A stretch of 64,000 nucleotides of DNA from contig NZ_JAVDWU010000004.1 of assembly GCF_031457455.1 (NCBI RefSeq), positions 372,001 through 436,000 of the forward strand, written 5' to 3'. Below the pieces are notes generated by a model. That model was not told the DNA's origin, ran no database searches, and saw only the letters and a list, made by a program, of their open reading frames with translations. Each line of letters begins with the position of its first letter. Position 1 is the stretch's first letter. The translations under genes and the position numbers were made by a program. Positions 9,870-18,298 of this stretch are shown piece after piece. Source of the DNA: Hydrogenophaga palleronii_A (GTDB lineage: Bacteria > Pseudomonadota > Gammaproteobacteria > Burkholderiales > Burkholderiaceae_C).

Positions 9870-12230
9870 ATGACTTATTCACTCAACACCCTCAACGCCG
9901 ATCGCACGAGCGCGTCTGCCCCCGGGGTGTCCCGTTTTACACAGGAAATTGGTCTGGTTCTGGGCGCTGCGGCGCTGGCGTTCTGGCTGCTTGCCTTGCT
10001 GAGCCATTCACTGGCAGATCCTGCCTGGAGCACCACGGGCACGCGAGCCGATGTGGGCAACTGGGGGGGGCGCCTGGGCGCCCTGCTCGCCGACGGCAGC
10101 TACTTTCTTCTGGGTTTTTCGGTTTGGTGGTGCTTCTTCATTGGCTTGCGTGCCTGGTTGTCTGGTTTGGCCAGGTGGATTCGCGGTCATCAAGGTCTTG
10201 ATGCGGGCGTCGCCGAGGAGGTGGCTGCAAACGCCCGGCTTTGGCACCGGCCCTGGGCACGCAAGCTGCTGTTCTGGCTGGGTTTGCTGGCATTGCTGTC
10301 GGCCAGCGCGGTGCTGGAGTGGAGTCGGCTCTATCGGATTGAGACCATGCTCCCCGGCCATGCAGGCGGCATGGTGGGGCATGCCCTGGGCCCGGTGGCA
10401 ATGAAGTGGCTGGGGTTCAACGGGTCGGCCATTGTGATGCTGGCGCTGCTGGTGCTTTGTCTGCCGCGTGTGTTCCGTTTCTCCTGGGGGAATTGGGCAG
10501 AAGTGGTGGGGAACACGCTGGACGGCTGGTTTGAGGCGCGTCGTGAGAAGCGCGAGGCAGTGGAAGATCAACGCATCGGAGAGAAGGCCGCGCGCGAGCG
10601 CGAAGTGGTGGTGGCTGTTGAGCGGGTGGAGATCGAAGAGCACCACCCCACGCCCATGGTGATTGAGCCCACGCTGGTCGATGTGCCCAAGAGCGAGCGC
10701 GTGGCCAAGGAGCGGCAAAAGCCCTTGTTCAGCGAGATGCCCGACAGCAAGCTGCCCCAGGTGGATTTGCTGGACAGCGCCCCGCTGCATCAGGCCGGCG
10801 TCGACAGCCAGACGCTGGAGATGACCAGCCGACTGATTGAGAAGAAGCTCAAGGACTTTGGCGTGGAGGTGCGGGTGGTGGCGGCTGCGCCGGGCCCGGT
10901 GATCACGCGCTATGAAATCGAGCCTGCCACTGGCGTGAAGGGGTCGCAGATCGTCAACCTCGGGCGGGATCTGGCGCGCTCCCTGTCGCTGGTTTCCATT
11001 CGCGTGATCGAGACCATTCCGGGCAAAAACCTCATGGCGCTGGAGCTGCCCAACGCCAAACGCCAGATGATCAAGCTCAGTGAAATCCTGGGTTCGCAGG
11101 TCTACAACGACGCCAAGTCCCTGCTGACCATGGGCTTGGGCAAGGACATCGGCGGTCAGCCGATCGTGGCCGACCTGGCCAAGATGCCGCACTGCCTGGT
11201 GGCCGGTACCACCGGCTCGGGCAAGTCGGTCGGTATCAATGCCATGATCCTGTCGCTGCTCTACAAGGCCGACGCCAAGGATGTGCGCCTGCTGCTGATC
11301 GACCCCAAGATGCTCGAGATGAGTGTCTATGAGGGCATTCCGCACCTGCTGGCGCCCGTGGTCACCGACATGAAACACGCGGCCAATGGCTTGAACTGGT
11401 GCGTGGCCGAGATGGAGAAGCGCTACAAACTCATGAGCAAGATGGGCGTGCGCAACCTGGCCGGCTTCAATATGAAGATCGACGAAGCCAACGCGCGCGG
11501 CGAGATCATCGGCAACCCGTTCAGCCTGACGCCCGAGCAGCCCGAACCGCTGGAGCGCCTGCCCTACATCGTGGTGGTGATCGACGAACTGGCCGACCTG
11601 ATGATGGTGGTGGGCAAGAAGATCGAAGAACTGATTGCGCGCCTGGCTCAGAAGGCCCGTGCGGCCGGCATCCACCTGATCCTGGCCACACAGCGCCCCA
11701 GCGTGGATGTGATCACCGGCCTGATCAAGGCCAACATTCCCACCCGCTTGTCCTTCCAGGTGAGCAGCAAGATCGACAGCCGCACCATTCTTGATCAGAT
11801 GGGTGCCGAGAGTTTGCTGGGCATGGGTGACATGCTTTACATGCCGTCAGGTACGGGATTCCCGATCCGGGTGCATGGTGCGTTTGTGAGCGACGACGAA
11901 GTGCACCGCGTGGTGGCCTACCTGAAAGAGCAGGGTGGCGAGCCCAACTACGTCGATGGCGTGCTCGAATCCAGCGTTGGCGATGGCGAAGGGGGCGACA
12001 TGTTCGGCGAAGGTGGTGGCTCCAGCGGCGAAAAGGACGCGCTGTACGACCAGGCGGTGGAGATCGTGCTCAAGGACCGCAAGGCCAGCATTTCGTATGT
12101 GCAACGCAAACTCAAGATTGGTTACAACCGCGCCGCGCGTTTGCTGGAAGATATGGAGAACGCCGGGTTGGTCAGCGCGCTGACCTCCAGTGGCCAGCGC
12201 GACATCCTGGTGCCGTCCCGGTCGGAGTGA
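9870..12230 (+). CDS. ftsK: DNA translocase FtsK
   Basis: Septum-located, ATP-driven DNA pump that clears chromosome termini and activates XerCD recombination. At about 786 residues it is the short form. Several membrane segments lie in the first 210 residues, then a charged linker (210-330), then the RecA-like motor with Walker A GTTGSGKS near residue 446, Walker B IVVVIDELADLM, and the C-terminal gamma winged helix (ISYVQRKLKIGYNRAARLLEDME) that reads polar KOPS sequences. The ATG at 9870 is preferred over an in-frame TTG 12 bp earlier. It is followed by lolA and rarA, the order usual in betaproteobacteria. Confidence 0.96.
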   Translation: MTYSLNTLNADRTSASAPGVSRFTQEIGLVLGAAALAFWLLALLSHSLADPAWSTTGTRADVGNWGGRLGALLADGSYFLLGFSVWWCFFIGLRAWLSGLARWIRGHQGLDAGVAEEVAANARLWHRPWARKLLFWLGLLALLSASAVLEWSRLYRIETMLPGHAGGMVGHALGPVAMKWLGFNGSAIVMLALLVLCLPRVFRFSWGNWAEVVGNTLDGWFEARREKREAVEDQRIGEKAAREREVVVAVERVEIEEHHPTPMVIEPTLVDVPKSERVAKERQKPLFSEMPDSKLPQVDLLDSAPLHQAGVDSQTLEMTSRLIEKKLKDFGVEVRVVAAAPGPVITRYEIEPATGVKGSQIVNLGRDLARSLSLVSIRVIETIPGKNLMALELPNAKRQMIKLSEILGSQVYNDAKSLLTMGLGKDIGGQPIVADLAKMPHCLVAGTTGSGKSVGINAMILSLLYKADAKDVRLLLIDPKMLEMSVYEGIPHLLAPVVTDMKHAANGLNWCVAEMEKRYKLMSKMGVRNLAGFNMKIDEANARGEIIGNPFSLTPEQPEPLERLPYIVVVIDELADLMMVVGKKIEELIARLAQKARAAGIHLILATQRPSVDVITGLIKANIPTRLSFQVSSKIDSRTILDQMGAESLLGMGDMLYMPSGTGFPIRVHGAFVSDDEVHRVVAYLKEQGGEPNYVDGVLESSVGDGEGGDMFGEGGGSSGEKDALYDQAVEIVLKDRKASISYVQRKLKIGYNRAARLLEDMENAGLVSALTSSGQRDILVPSRSE

Positions 12231-12272
12231 CGATCGCAGGAACCCTTGTCGGTGCAAGCCGATCTGAAGCAA

Positions 12273-12911
12273 ATGATCAAATCTTTAATCGCAGGCACTG
12301 CCCTCGCTCTGGCCTCATTGGCTGCACATGCTGACGGTCTTCAGGACCTGGAACGCTTTCTCAAGGAAGTGGGCAGCGCCCGATCCGGTTTCACCCAGGT
12401 GGTGACGGCACCCAAACGATCGAACGAGTCCGTGGCGCGCAGCAAGACATCCAGCGGCAGCTTCGAATTCTTGCGGCCGAACCGTTTCCGCTTTGAATAC
12501 ACCAAGCCTTTCGAACAAACCATCGTCGCCGACGGCGAAACCTTGTGGCTCTTCGATGTGGATCTCAATCAGGTGACCGCGCGCAAACAGCAGGAGGTGT
12601 TAGGCAGCACACCCGCTGCCTTGATCGCTGCGGGCACCGATCTGCGGGCCTTGGGCGAAGTGTTCGAGCTCAAGGCCGCACCGGCACGAGACGGCATGGA
12701 GTGGCTTGAAGCGCGCCCTTTGGCCCGCGACGGCCAACTCCAGATGGTCCGAGTGGGATTCAGGCAAGGTCAGTTGGCCGTATTGGACATTGAGGACACA
12801 CTGGGGCAGCGGTCGGTGCTCACTTTCACCAATTGGGAGGGCAATGCCCGGCTGACGCCAGAGCGGTTTCGTTTCCAGCCACCTCCCGGCGCGGATGTGA
12901 TCCGCCCCTGA
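12273..12911 (+). CDS. lolA: Outer-membrane lipoprotein carrier protein LolA
   Basis: Periplasmic chaperone that ferries lipoproteins from LolCDE to LolB. The 212-residue protein begins with a clear signal peptide (MIKSLIAGTALALASLAAHA) cut near residue 20, then the LolA half-barrel with the conserved FRFEYTKPFEQTIVADG stretch and a C-terminal LTPERFRFQPPPGADV. The ATG at 12273 puts the positive residue and hydrophobic core in the right place; an in-frame start 27 bp earlier would add a polar lead. It lies 42 bp after ftsK and 13 bp before rarA, so the three probably form one transcript. Confidence 0.94.
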   Translation: MIKSLIAGTALALASLAAHADGLQDLERFLKEVGSARSGFTQVVTAPKRSNESVARSKTSSGSFEFLRPNRFRFEYTKPFEQTIVADGETLWLFDVDLNQVTARKQQEVLGSTPAALIAAGTDLRALGEVFELKAAPARDGMEWLEARPLARDGQLQMVRVGFRQGQLAVLDIEDTLGQRSVLTFTNWEGNARLTPERFRFQPPPGADVIRP

Positions 12912-12924
12912 CGATCGCCGTTTT

Positions 12925-14241
12925 GTGAGCCTCCCGCCCGCTTCTGGCGTCTCGACCAAGCTCGCCCACGCGCCACTGGCTGAGCGCTTGCGCCCCCGGG
13001 TGCTGGGCGAGGTGATCGGGCAGCAGCACCTGTTGGGCGAAGGGATGGCGCTGCGGTTGGCCTTTGAGTCGGGGCAACCGCACAGCTGCATTCTGTGGGG
13101 GCCGCCCGGCGTGGGCAAGACGACCATCGCAAGGCTGATGGCCGATGCTTTTGACGCGCAGTTCATCACCATCAGTGCGGTTTTGGGTGGCGTCAAGGAC
13201 ATCAGGGAAGCCGTGGAAGGCGCCGAAAGCGCTCGCAATGGCCTGGAGGCCCAACGGACCATCGTGTTCGTGGACGAGGTGCACCGCTTCAACAAAAGCC
13301 AGCAGGACGCTTTTCTGCCTCATGTGGAGTCTGGGCTGTTCACCTTCATTGGTGCCACCACCGAGAACCCGTCGTTTGAAGTCAATTCGGCGCTGCTTTC
13401 GCGCGCGGCGGTCTATGTGCTTCAACCGCTCGCAGAGGCTGACCTGCGCCAGATCATCGAACGTGCCCAGGGCATCAACGCGGTGCCGCCCATGGCAGAT
13501 GCGGCAGGCGAACGGCTGATTGCGTACGCCGACGGGGATGCGCGCCGCCTGCTCAATACGCTGGAGACCCTGGCTGTGGCGGCGGCCCGGGAACAGCTGG
13601 CAACCGTGACAGACGACTGGCTGCTGCGCGTGCTGGGTGAGCGCATGCGCCGCTACGACAAGGGCGGTGAGCAGTTTTACGACACCATCAGCGCGTTGCA
13701 CAAGAGCGTGCGCGGCTCAGACCCCGATGCAGCCCTGTACTGGTTCGTTCGCATGCTGGACGGCGGCGCCGATCCTCGCTACATGGCGCGGCGCTTCATC
13801 CGCATGGCCAGCGAAGACATCGGGCTGGCCGACCCGCGCGCGCTGAGGATGGCGCTGGACGCAGCAGATGTCTATGAGCGCCTGGGCACGCCGGAGGGTG
13901 AGCTGGCGTTGGCGGAATGTGTGGTGTACCTGGCCGTGGCGCCCAAGTCGAACGCGGTCTACAAGGCCTTCAATGAGGCGAAGGCGTTCGTGAAAAAGGA
14001 CGGCACCCGCCCTGTTCCCATGCACCTGCGCAACGCACCGACCCGGCTCATGAAAGACCTGGACTATGGAAAAGGCTACCGCTACGCCCACGACGAAGTC
14101 GATGGTTTTGCCGCTGGCGAACGCTATCTGCCCGAAGGCATGCCCGACCCAGGCTTTTACCGGCCAGTGGAGCGTGGCCTGGAAATCCGTATCGCCGATA
14201 AGCTGCGAGAGCTCAAGAAACGCAATGATCAAAATTCCTAA
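12925..14241 (+). CDS. rarA: Replication-associated recombination protein A (AAA+ ATPase)
   Basis: RarA/MgsA ATPase acting at stalled replication forks, 438 residues, close to the family length. It has a clamp-loader-like AAA+ core with Walker A GPPGVGKTT (59-67), Walker B IVFVDEVHRF, a sensor block FIGATTENPSFEVNSALLSR, then the C-terminal tetramerisation domain (ALYWFVRMLDGGADPRYMARR). It starts with GTG, 13 bp after lolA. The arrangement ftsK-lolA-rarA is conserved, which supports the call. Confidence 0.95.
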   Translation: MSLPPASGVSTKLAHAPLAERLRPRVLGEVIGQQHLLGEGMALRLAFESGQPHSCILWGPPGVGKTTIARLMADAFDAQFITISAVLGGVKDIREAVEGAESARNGLEAQRTIVFVDEVHRFNKSQQDAFLPHVESGLFTFIGATTENPSFEVNSALLSRAAVYVLQPLAEADLRQIIERAQGINAVPPMADAAGERLIAYADGDARRLLNTLETLAVAAAREQLATVTDDWLLRVLGERMRRYDKGGEQFYDTISALHKSVRGSDPDAALYWFVRMLDGGADPRYMARRFIRMASEDIGLADPRALRMALDAADVYERLGTPEGELALAECVVYLAVAPKSNAVYKAFNEAKAFVKKDGTRPVPMHLRNAPTRLMKDLDYGKGYRYAHDEVDGFAAGERYLPEGMPDPGFYRPVERGLEIRIADKLRELKKRNDQNS

Positions 14242-14323
14242 TGAATGCCCAATCGTGCTGATGCAGCTCATTCGACGATTCGCGATTTAGGGAAAACCCG
14301 TGTGTGCTAAGGGCTTACGCGCA

Positions 14324-14351
14324 TTGGCCCCTTTTGCCGCGTCGCTACAAT
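14324..14351 (+). promoter_or_regulatory. Putative livHMGF promoter
   Basis: A -35-like TTGGCC (14324-14329) and a -10-like TACAAT (14346-14351) are spaced 16 bp apart, about 118 bp before livH. Downstream, AACCCGC (from 14361) can pair with GCGGGTT ending near 14402, followed by T residues, giving a terminator-like hairpin in the leader. Whether it attenuates transcription is unproven. Confidence 0.45.
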
Positions 14352-14468
14352 CCGCCCACCAACCCGCAGTCTGTCCTGTCACAAGGTCGAGTCTGGCGGG
14401 TTTTTTGCTAGGTTGAAGCGGACCGTCTGATCACGAATCGGGCGGCAGTCAAACACACGGAGAACTTC

Positions 14469-15398
14469 ATGGACGTATTGCTTCAGCAGATCATCAATGG
14501 TCTGGTGCTGGGCAGCATGTATGCACTGGTGGCCTTGGGCTACACCATGGTGTACGGCATCATTGGATTGATCAACTTTGCACACGGCGATGTGCTCATG
14601 GTCGGCGCGCTGACCAGCTGGACCATCATCGGTCTGATGCGGGAGGCCTCACCCGGCATGCCGCTGTGGCTGGTGTTGCTGGTGGCCACGCTGATTGCGA
14701 TGGTGGTCTGTGCGGCCCTCAACTTCACGATCGAGAAACTGGCTTACCGGCCGCTGCGCAACTCCTCGCGCCTAGCCCCTTTGATCACGGCCATCGGGAT
14801 GTCGCTGCTGCTGCAGACCATCGCCATGATCATCTGGAAGCCCAACCCCAAGTCTTATCCCTCCATGCTCTCGCGTGAGCCGTTCGAGTTCGGCGGCGCG
14901 GTGATTTCGGTGACGCAGGTGACCATTCTGGCCACCACCGCCATCACCCTGGCGTTCCTGATGTGGCTGGTCAACAAGACCAACCTGGGGCGCGCCATGC
15001 GTGCCACCGCTGAAAACCCGCGCGTGGCCGCGCTCATGGGCATCCGGCCCGACGTGGTGATTTCTGCCACCTTCATCATCGGCGCCATGCTGGCGGCCAT
15101 TGCCGGCATCATGTGGGCTTCGAACTACGGCACGGTGCAGCACGCCATGGGCTTCATGCCCGGCCTGAAGGCCTTTGTGGCCGCGGTCATGGGCGGCATT
15201 GGCAACCTCGCCGGTGCCGTGGTGGGCGGCATTGCACTGGGACTCATCGAGTCGCTGGGTGCGGGCTACCTGGGCAAGCTCACGGGTGGGGTGCTGGGTA
15301 GCCAGTACACCGACATCTTCGCTTTCATCGTGCTGGCCATCGTACTGACCTTGCGTCCCTCGGGTCTGCTGGGTGAACGTGTGGCCGACCGCGCCTGA
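14469..15398 (+). CDS. livH: Branched-chain amino-acid ABC transporter permease LivH
   Basis: First inner-membrane permease of a high-affinity leucine/isoleucine/valine-type ABC importer. The 309 residues are hydrophobic throughout, with the family opening LQQIINGLVLGSMYALVALG and GYTMVYGIIGLINFAHGD read in two parts, and the conserved AENPRVAALMGI cytoplasmic loop that contacts the ATPase. It leads the livH-livM-livG-livF operon, with livM 18 bp downstream. The periplasmic binding protein gene is not in the window, so the actual substrate could be another branched or hydrophobic compound. Confidence 0.93.
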   Translation: MDVLLQQIINGLVLGSMYALVALGYTMVYGIIGLINFAHGDVLMVGALTSWTIIGLMREASPGMPLWLVLLVATLIAMVVCAALNFTIEKLAYRPLRNSSRLAPLITAIGMSLLLQTIAMIIWKPNPKSYPSMLSREPFEFGGAVISVTQVTILATTAITLAFLMWLVNKTNLGRAMRATAENPRVAALMGIRPDVVISATFIIGAMLAAIAGIMWASNYGTVQHAMGFMPGLKAFVAAVMGGIGNLAGAVVGGIALGLIESLGAGYLGKLTGGVLGSQYTDIFAFIVLAIVLTLRPSGLLGERVADRA

Positions 15399-15416
15399 CA
15401 CAGGGAGAACCTCATC

Positions 15417-16502
15417 ATGATGAATTCCAAAGCAGGCAAACTGATTGTCTTTCTGCTGGCCGCCGCGGCGCTGCTGCTGCTGCCGATCATCCTCCAGTCC
15501 ACCGGCAGCAACTCCTGGGTGCGCATTCTGGACATCGCGCTGCTCTATGTGTTGCTGGCGCTGGGCCTGAACATCGTGGTCGGTTACGCCGGCCTGCTCG
15601 ACCTGGGCTACATCGCCTTCTTCGCGGTGGGCGCCTATATCTTTGCCTTGCTGGGTTCACCCCATTTGGCCAACACCTTTCCTGCCATCCAGGCGATGTT
15701 CCCCGATGGGTTGCACTACAGCATCTGGTGGGTGATGGTCCTGGCGGCGGTGGTGGCTGGCGTCGTGGGCATGATTCTGGGTGCGCCCACGCTCAAGCTG
15801 CGCGGTGACTACCTGGCCATCATCACCTTGGGCTTTGGCGAGATCATCCGCATCTTCCTGCTCAACATGGACCGGCCGGTGAACATCACCAACGGCCCCA
15901 AGGGCATCAGCCAGATCGACACCATTTCGGTCTTCGGGCTGGATCTGGGCAAGCGCCTGACGATTGGCGACTACACCTTCCAGCCGGTCACGCTGTATTA
16001 CTACCTGTTCCTGTTCTTCGTCGTGATGGCGGTGATCATTTCCTATCGCCTGCAGGATTCGCGCATCGGCCGCGCCTGGATGGCCATTCGCGAAGACGAG
16101 ATCGCGGCCAAGGCCATGGGCCTGAACACCCGCAATCTGAAGCTGCTGGCGTTTGGTATGGGCGCTTCCTTCGGTGGCGTTTCGGGGGTGCTGTTCGCCT
16201 CGTTCCAGCGCTTCGTATCGCCAGAATCGTTCTCCTTGATGGAGTCCATCATGGTCGTGGCCATGGTGGTGCTGGGTGGCATTGGTCACATTCCGGGTGT
16301 GATTCTGGGTGCTTTGTTGCTGGCGGGATTGCCCGAACTGTTGCGCCATGTGGCGCACCCGCTGACGGCAATGACCGACGGCCGTTTGGCGCCAGAGATC
16401 CTGCGACAGTTGCTGATTGCATTGGCGATGGTGGTCGTGATGCTGCTGCGTCCGAAGGGCTTGTGGCCCGCTCCCGAACACGGCAAATCATTGAGCAAGT
16501 GA
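15417..16502 (+). CDS. livM: Branched-chain amino-acid ABC transporter permease LivM
   Basis: Second permease of the importer, 361 residues. It has the LivM signature GLNIVVGYAGLLDLGYIAFFAVG split over the first third, and the coupling loop AIREDEIAAKAMGLNTRNLKLLAF. Two adjacent ATG codons (15417 and 15420) could each serve; the first is given. GGGAG lies upstream. livG follows 12 bp later. The length is within the usual LivM range. Confidence 0.93.
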   Translation: MMNSKAGKLIVFLLAAAALLLLPIILQSTGSNSWVRILDIALLYVLLALGLNIVVGYAGLLDLGYIAFFAVGAYIFALLGSPHLANTFPAIQAMFPDGLHYSIWWVMVLAAVVAGVVGMILGAPTLKLRGDYLAIITLGFGEIIRIFLLNMDRPVNITNGPKGISQIDTISVFGLDLGKRLTIGDYTFQPVTLYYYLFLFFVVMAVIISYRLQDSRIGRAWMAIREDEIAAKAMGLNTRNLKLLAFGMGASFGGVSGVLFASFQRFVSPESFSLMESIMVVAMVVLGGIGHIPGVILGALLLAGLPELLRHVAHPLTAMTDGRLAPEILRQLLIALAMVVVMLLRPKGLWPAPEHGKSLSK

Positions 16503-16514
16503 GGAAGGCGAACC

Positions 16515-17285
16515 ATGTCTGAAACCATTCTGAGAGTCGCCAACGTTTCCAAGCGCTTCGGTGGCCTGCAGGCCCTGAGCGATGTGGGCATCGAGATCAA
16601 ACGCGGCCAGGTCTATGGCCTGATCGGCCCCAACGGCGCGGGCAAGACCACGTTCTTCAACGTGCTGACCGGCCTCTACACACCCGACAGCGGTTCGTTC
16701 GAACTGGCCGGCAAACCTTACACACCTTCTGCCGTGCACGAAGTGGCCAAGGCCGGTATCGCGCGCACCTTCCAGAACATCCGGCTGTTCGCCGAAATGA
16801 CGGCACTGGAAAACGTGATGGTCGGGCGGCATGTGCGCACGCATTCAGGTTTGATCGGCGCCGTGCTTCGCACGCCAGGGTTCAAGCGCGAAGAGGCGGA
16901 AATCACCGCGCGTGCACGTGAATTGCTGGAATACGTGGGCATCAGCAAGTTTGCCGACTACAAGTCGCGCACGCTGAGCTACGGCGACCAGCGCCGCCTG
17001 GAGATCGCACGCGCACTGGCCACCGATCCACAGCTGATCGCACTGGACGAACCGGCCGCCGGCATGAACGCCACGGAGAAGGTGTTGTTGCGCGAACTCA
17101 TCGACCGCATCCGCAAGGACAACCGGACCATTTTGTTGATCGAGCACGACGTGAAGCTGGTGATGGGCCTGTGTGATCGCGTCACCGTACTCGATTACGG
17201 AAAGCAACTCTCGACCGGAACGCCGGCCGAGGTGCAGCGCGATCCCAAAGTGATTGAGGCCTACCTGGGCACGGGTGGAGGCTGA
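16515..17285 (+). CDS. livG: Branched-chain amino-acid ABC transporter ATPase LivG
   Basis: Cytosolic ATPase subunit, 256 residues. Walker A GPNGAGKTTF is near residue 37, followed by the Q-loop (ARTFQNIRLF), the signature LSYGDQRRLEIARAL (the LSYG variant usual in LivG) and Walker B LIALDEPAAGMN, where the family-specific GMN follows the catalytic Glu. It is separated from livF by 133 bp occupied by a repeat copy, an unusual gap within this otherwise tight operon. Confidence 0.95.
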   Translation: MSETILRVANVSKRFGGLQALSDVGIEIKRGQVYGLIGPNGAGKTTFFNVLTGLYTPDSGSFELAGKPYTPSAVHEVAKAGIARTFQNIRLFAEMTALENVMVGRHVRTHSGLIGAVLRTPGFKREEAEITARARELLEYVGISKFADYKSRTLSYGDQRRLEIARALATDPQLIALDEPAAGMNATEKVLLRELIDRIRKDNRTILLIEHDVKLVMGLCDRVTVLDYGKQLSTGTPAEVQRDPKVIEAYLGTGGG

Positions 17286-17287
17286 AT

Positions 17288-17396
17288 TGGCCCACCCCCG
17301 CGCCGCTTCGCGTCACCCCCTCAAGGGGGCAACATCTGCGGCCCGGCAAAGCCGGTTCCGCGATGTTCTGGATGGGGGCATTTCGCGCCGGATGAA
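17288..17396 (+). repeat. Structured GC-rich dispersed repeat, copy 3 (livG 3' end)
   Basis: Starts 3 bp after the livG stop. It shows the C-tract/G-tract hairpin CCCCCTCAAGGGGG, the inner hairpin CCGGCAAAGCCGG, the outer stem AACATC/GATGTT and the distal block ending CGCGCCGGA. It lies inside the liv operon, before livF. Confidence 0.85.
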
Positions 17397-17418
17397 GTAA
17401 CGAACAAGGAATCTGGTT

Positions 17419-18135
17419 ATGGCAAACACACTTCTCAAAGTCAGCGGCCTGAAGGTCGCGTACGGCGGCATCAAGGCCGTCAAGGGCATCGATCTGGAGG
17501 TGCACGAAGGCGAATTGATCTCGCTGATCGGCTCCAACGGCGCAGGCAAGACAACCACCATGAAGGCCGTGACAGGATCGCTGGCCTTTGAAGGTGGTGA
17601 CATCGAATACATGGGTAAGTCCATCAAGGGCAAGGGCGCCTGGGATCTTGTGAAAGAGGGCTTGGCCATGGTGCCGGAAGGGCGGGGCGTGTTCACCCGC
17701 ATGTCCATCACCGAAAACCTGCAGATGGGCGCCTACATCCGCTCCGACAAGGCGGAGATTGCCAGCGACATCGAGCGCATGTTCGTGATCTTCCCGCGCC
17801 TGCGCGAACGCAAGGACCAGCTGGCTGGCACCATGAGCGGTGGTGAGCAGCAGATGCTGGCCATGGCCCGTGCCCTGATGAGCCGGCCCAAGGTGCTGCT
17901 GCTGGATGAGCCCTCCATGGGCCTGTCGCCCATCATGGTCGACAAGATCTTTGAGGTGGTCCGCGATGTGGCGGCCCAGGGTGTGACCATTCTGCTGGTG
18001 GAGCAGAATGCCCAGCGCGCGCTGCAGATCGCCCATCGGGGCTATGTGATGGACTCGGGTGAAATCACCATGACGGGCACAGGCAAGGATCTGCTGACTG
18101 ATCCCAAGGTGCGCGAGGCTTACCTGGGGCACTAG
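17419..18135 (+). CDS. livF: Branched-chain amino-acid ABC transporter ATPase LivF
   Basis: Second ATPase of the importer, 238 residues. Walker A is GSNGAGKTTT near residue 40, the LivF-specific MVPEGRGVFTRMSITENL block follows, then the signature MSGGEQQMLAMARALM and Walker B VLLLDEPSMGLSP. A ribosome-binding site (AAGGA) precedes the ATG. It is the last gene of livHMGF. A repeat copy follows its stop within 3 bp. Confidence 0.95.
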   Translation: MANTLLKVSGLKVAYGGIKAVKGIDLEVHEGELISLIGSNGAGKTTTMKAVTGSLAFEGGDIEYMGKSIKGKGAWDLVKEGLAMVPEGRGVFTRMSITENLQMGAYIRSDKAEIASDIERMFVIFPRLRERKDQLAGTMSGGEQQMLAMARALMSRPKVLLLDEPSMGLSPIMVDKIFEVVRDVAAQGVTILLVEQNAQRALQIAHRGYVMDSGEITMTGTGKDLLTDPKVREAYLGH

Positions 18136-18137
18136 AG

Positions 18138-18241
18138 AAGCACCACCGCCGCGTTTCGCGCGACCCCCTCGCGGGGGCGATACCAGAGGCCCGGCAAAGC
18201 CGGTTCCTCGGTATCTCTGGAATAAGTCACTTCGCTCCGGA
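18138..18241 (+). repeat. Structured GC-rich dispersed repeat, copy 4 (livF 3' end)
   Basis: Same architecture as copy 3, with a C-tract/G-tract hairpin, the inner hairpin CCGGCAAAGCCGG, the outer stem GATACC/GGTATC and the final CGCTCCGGA block. It directly follows the livF stop. Confidence 0.85.
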
Positions 18242-18251
18242 ACTTACAATG

Positions 18252-18284
18252 ACGGGTTGCGCTTTTCGGGCGCAACCCGTTTTT
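18252..18284 (+). terminator. Perfect 10-bp hairpin with T-run just before lysS
   Basis: ACGGGTTGCG (18252-18261) pairs perfectly with CGCAACCCGT (18271-18280) across a 9-nt loop, followed by TTTT. It is 15 bp before the lysS ATG. A TACAAT at 18245-18250 could be a -10 element. The hairpin may end the liv transcript or act in the lysS leader. Confidence 0.7.
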
Positions 18285-18298
18285 CATTGCACAGCACC

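Noticed and set aside
10008..11675. A 555-codon minus-strand open frame opposite ftsK
   Set aside because: Antisense shadow of FtsK with His- and Gln-rich composition and no motif.
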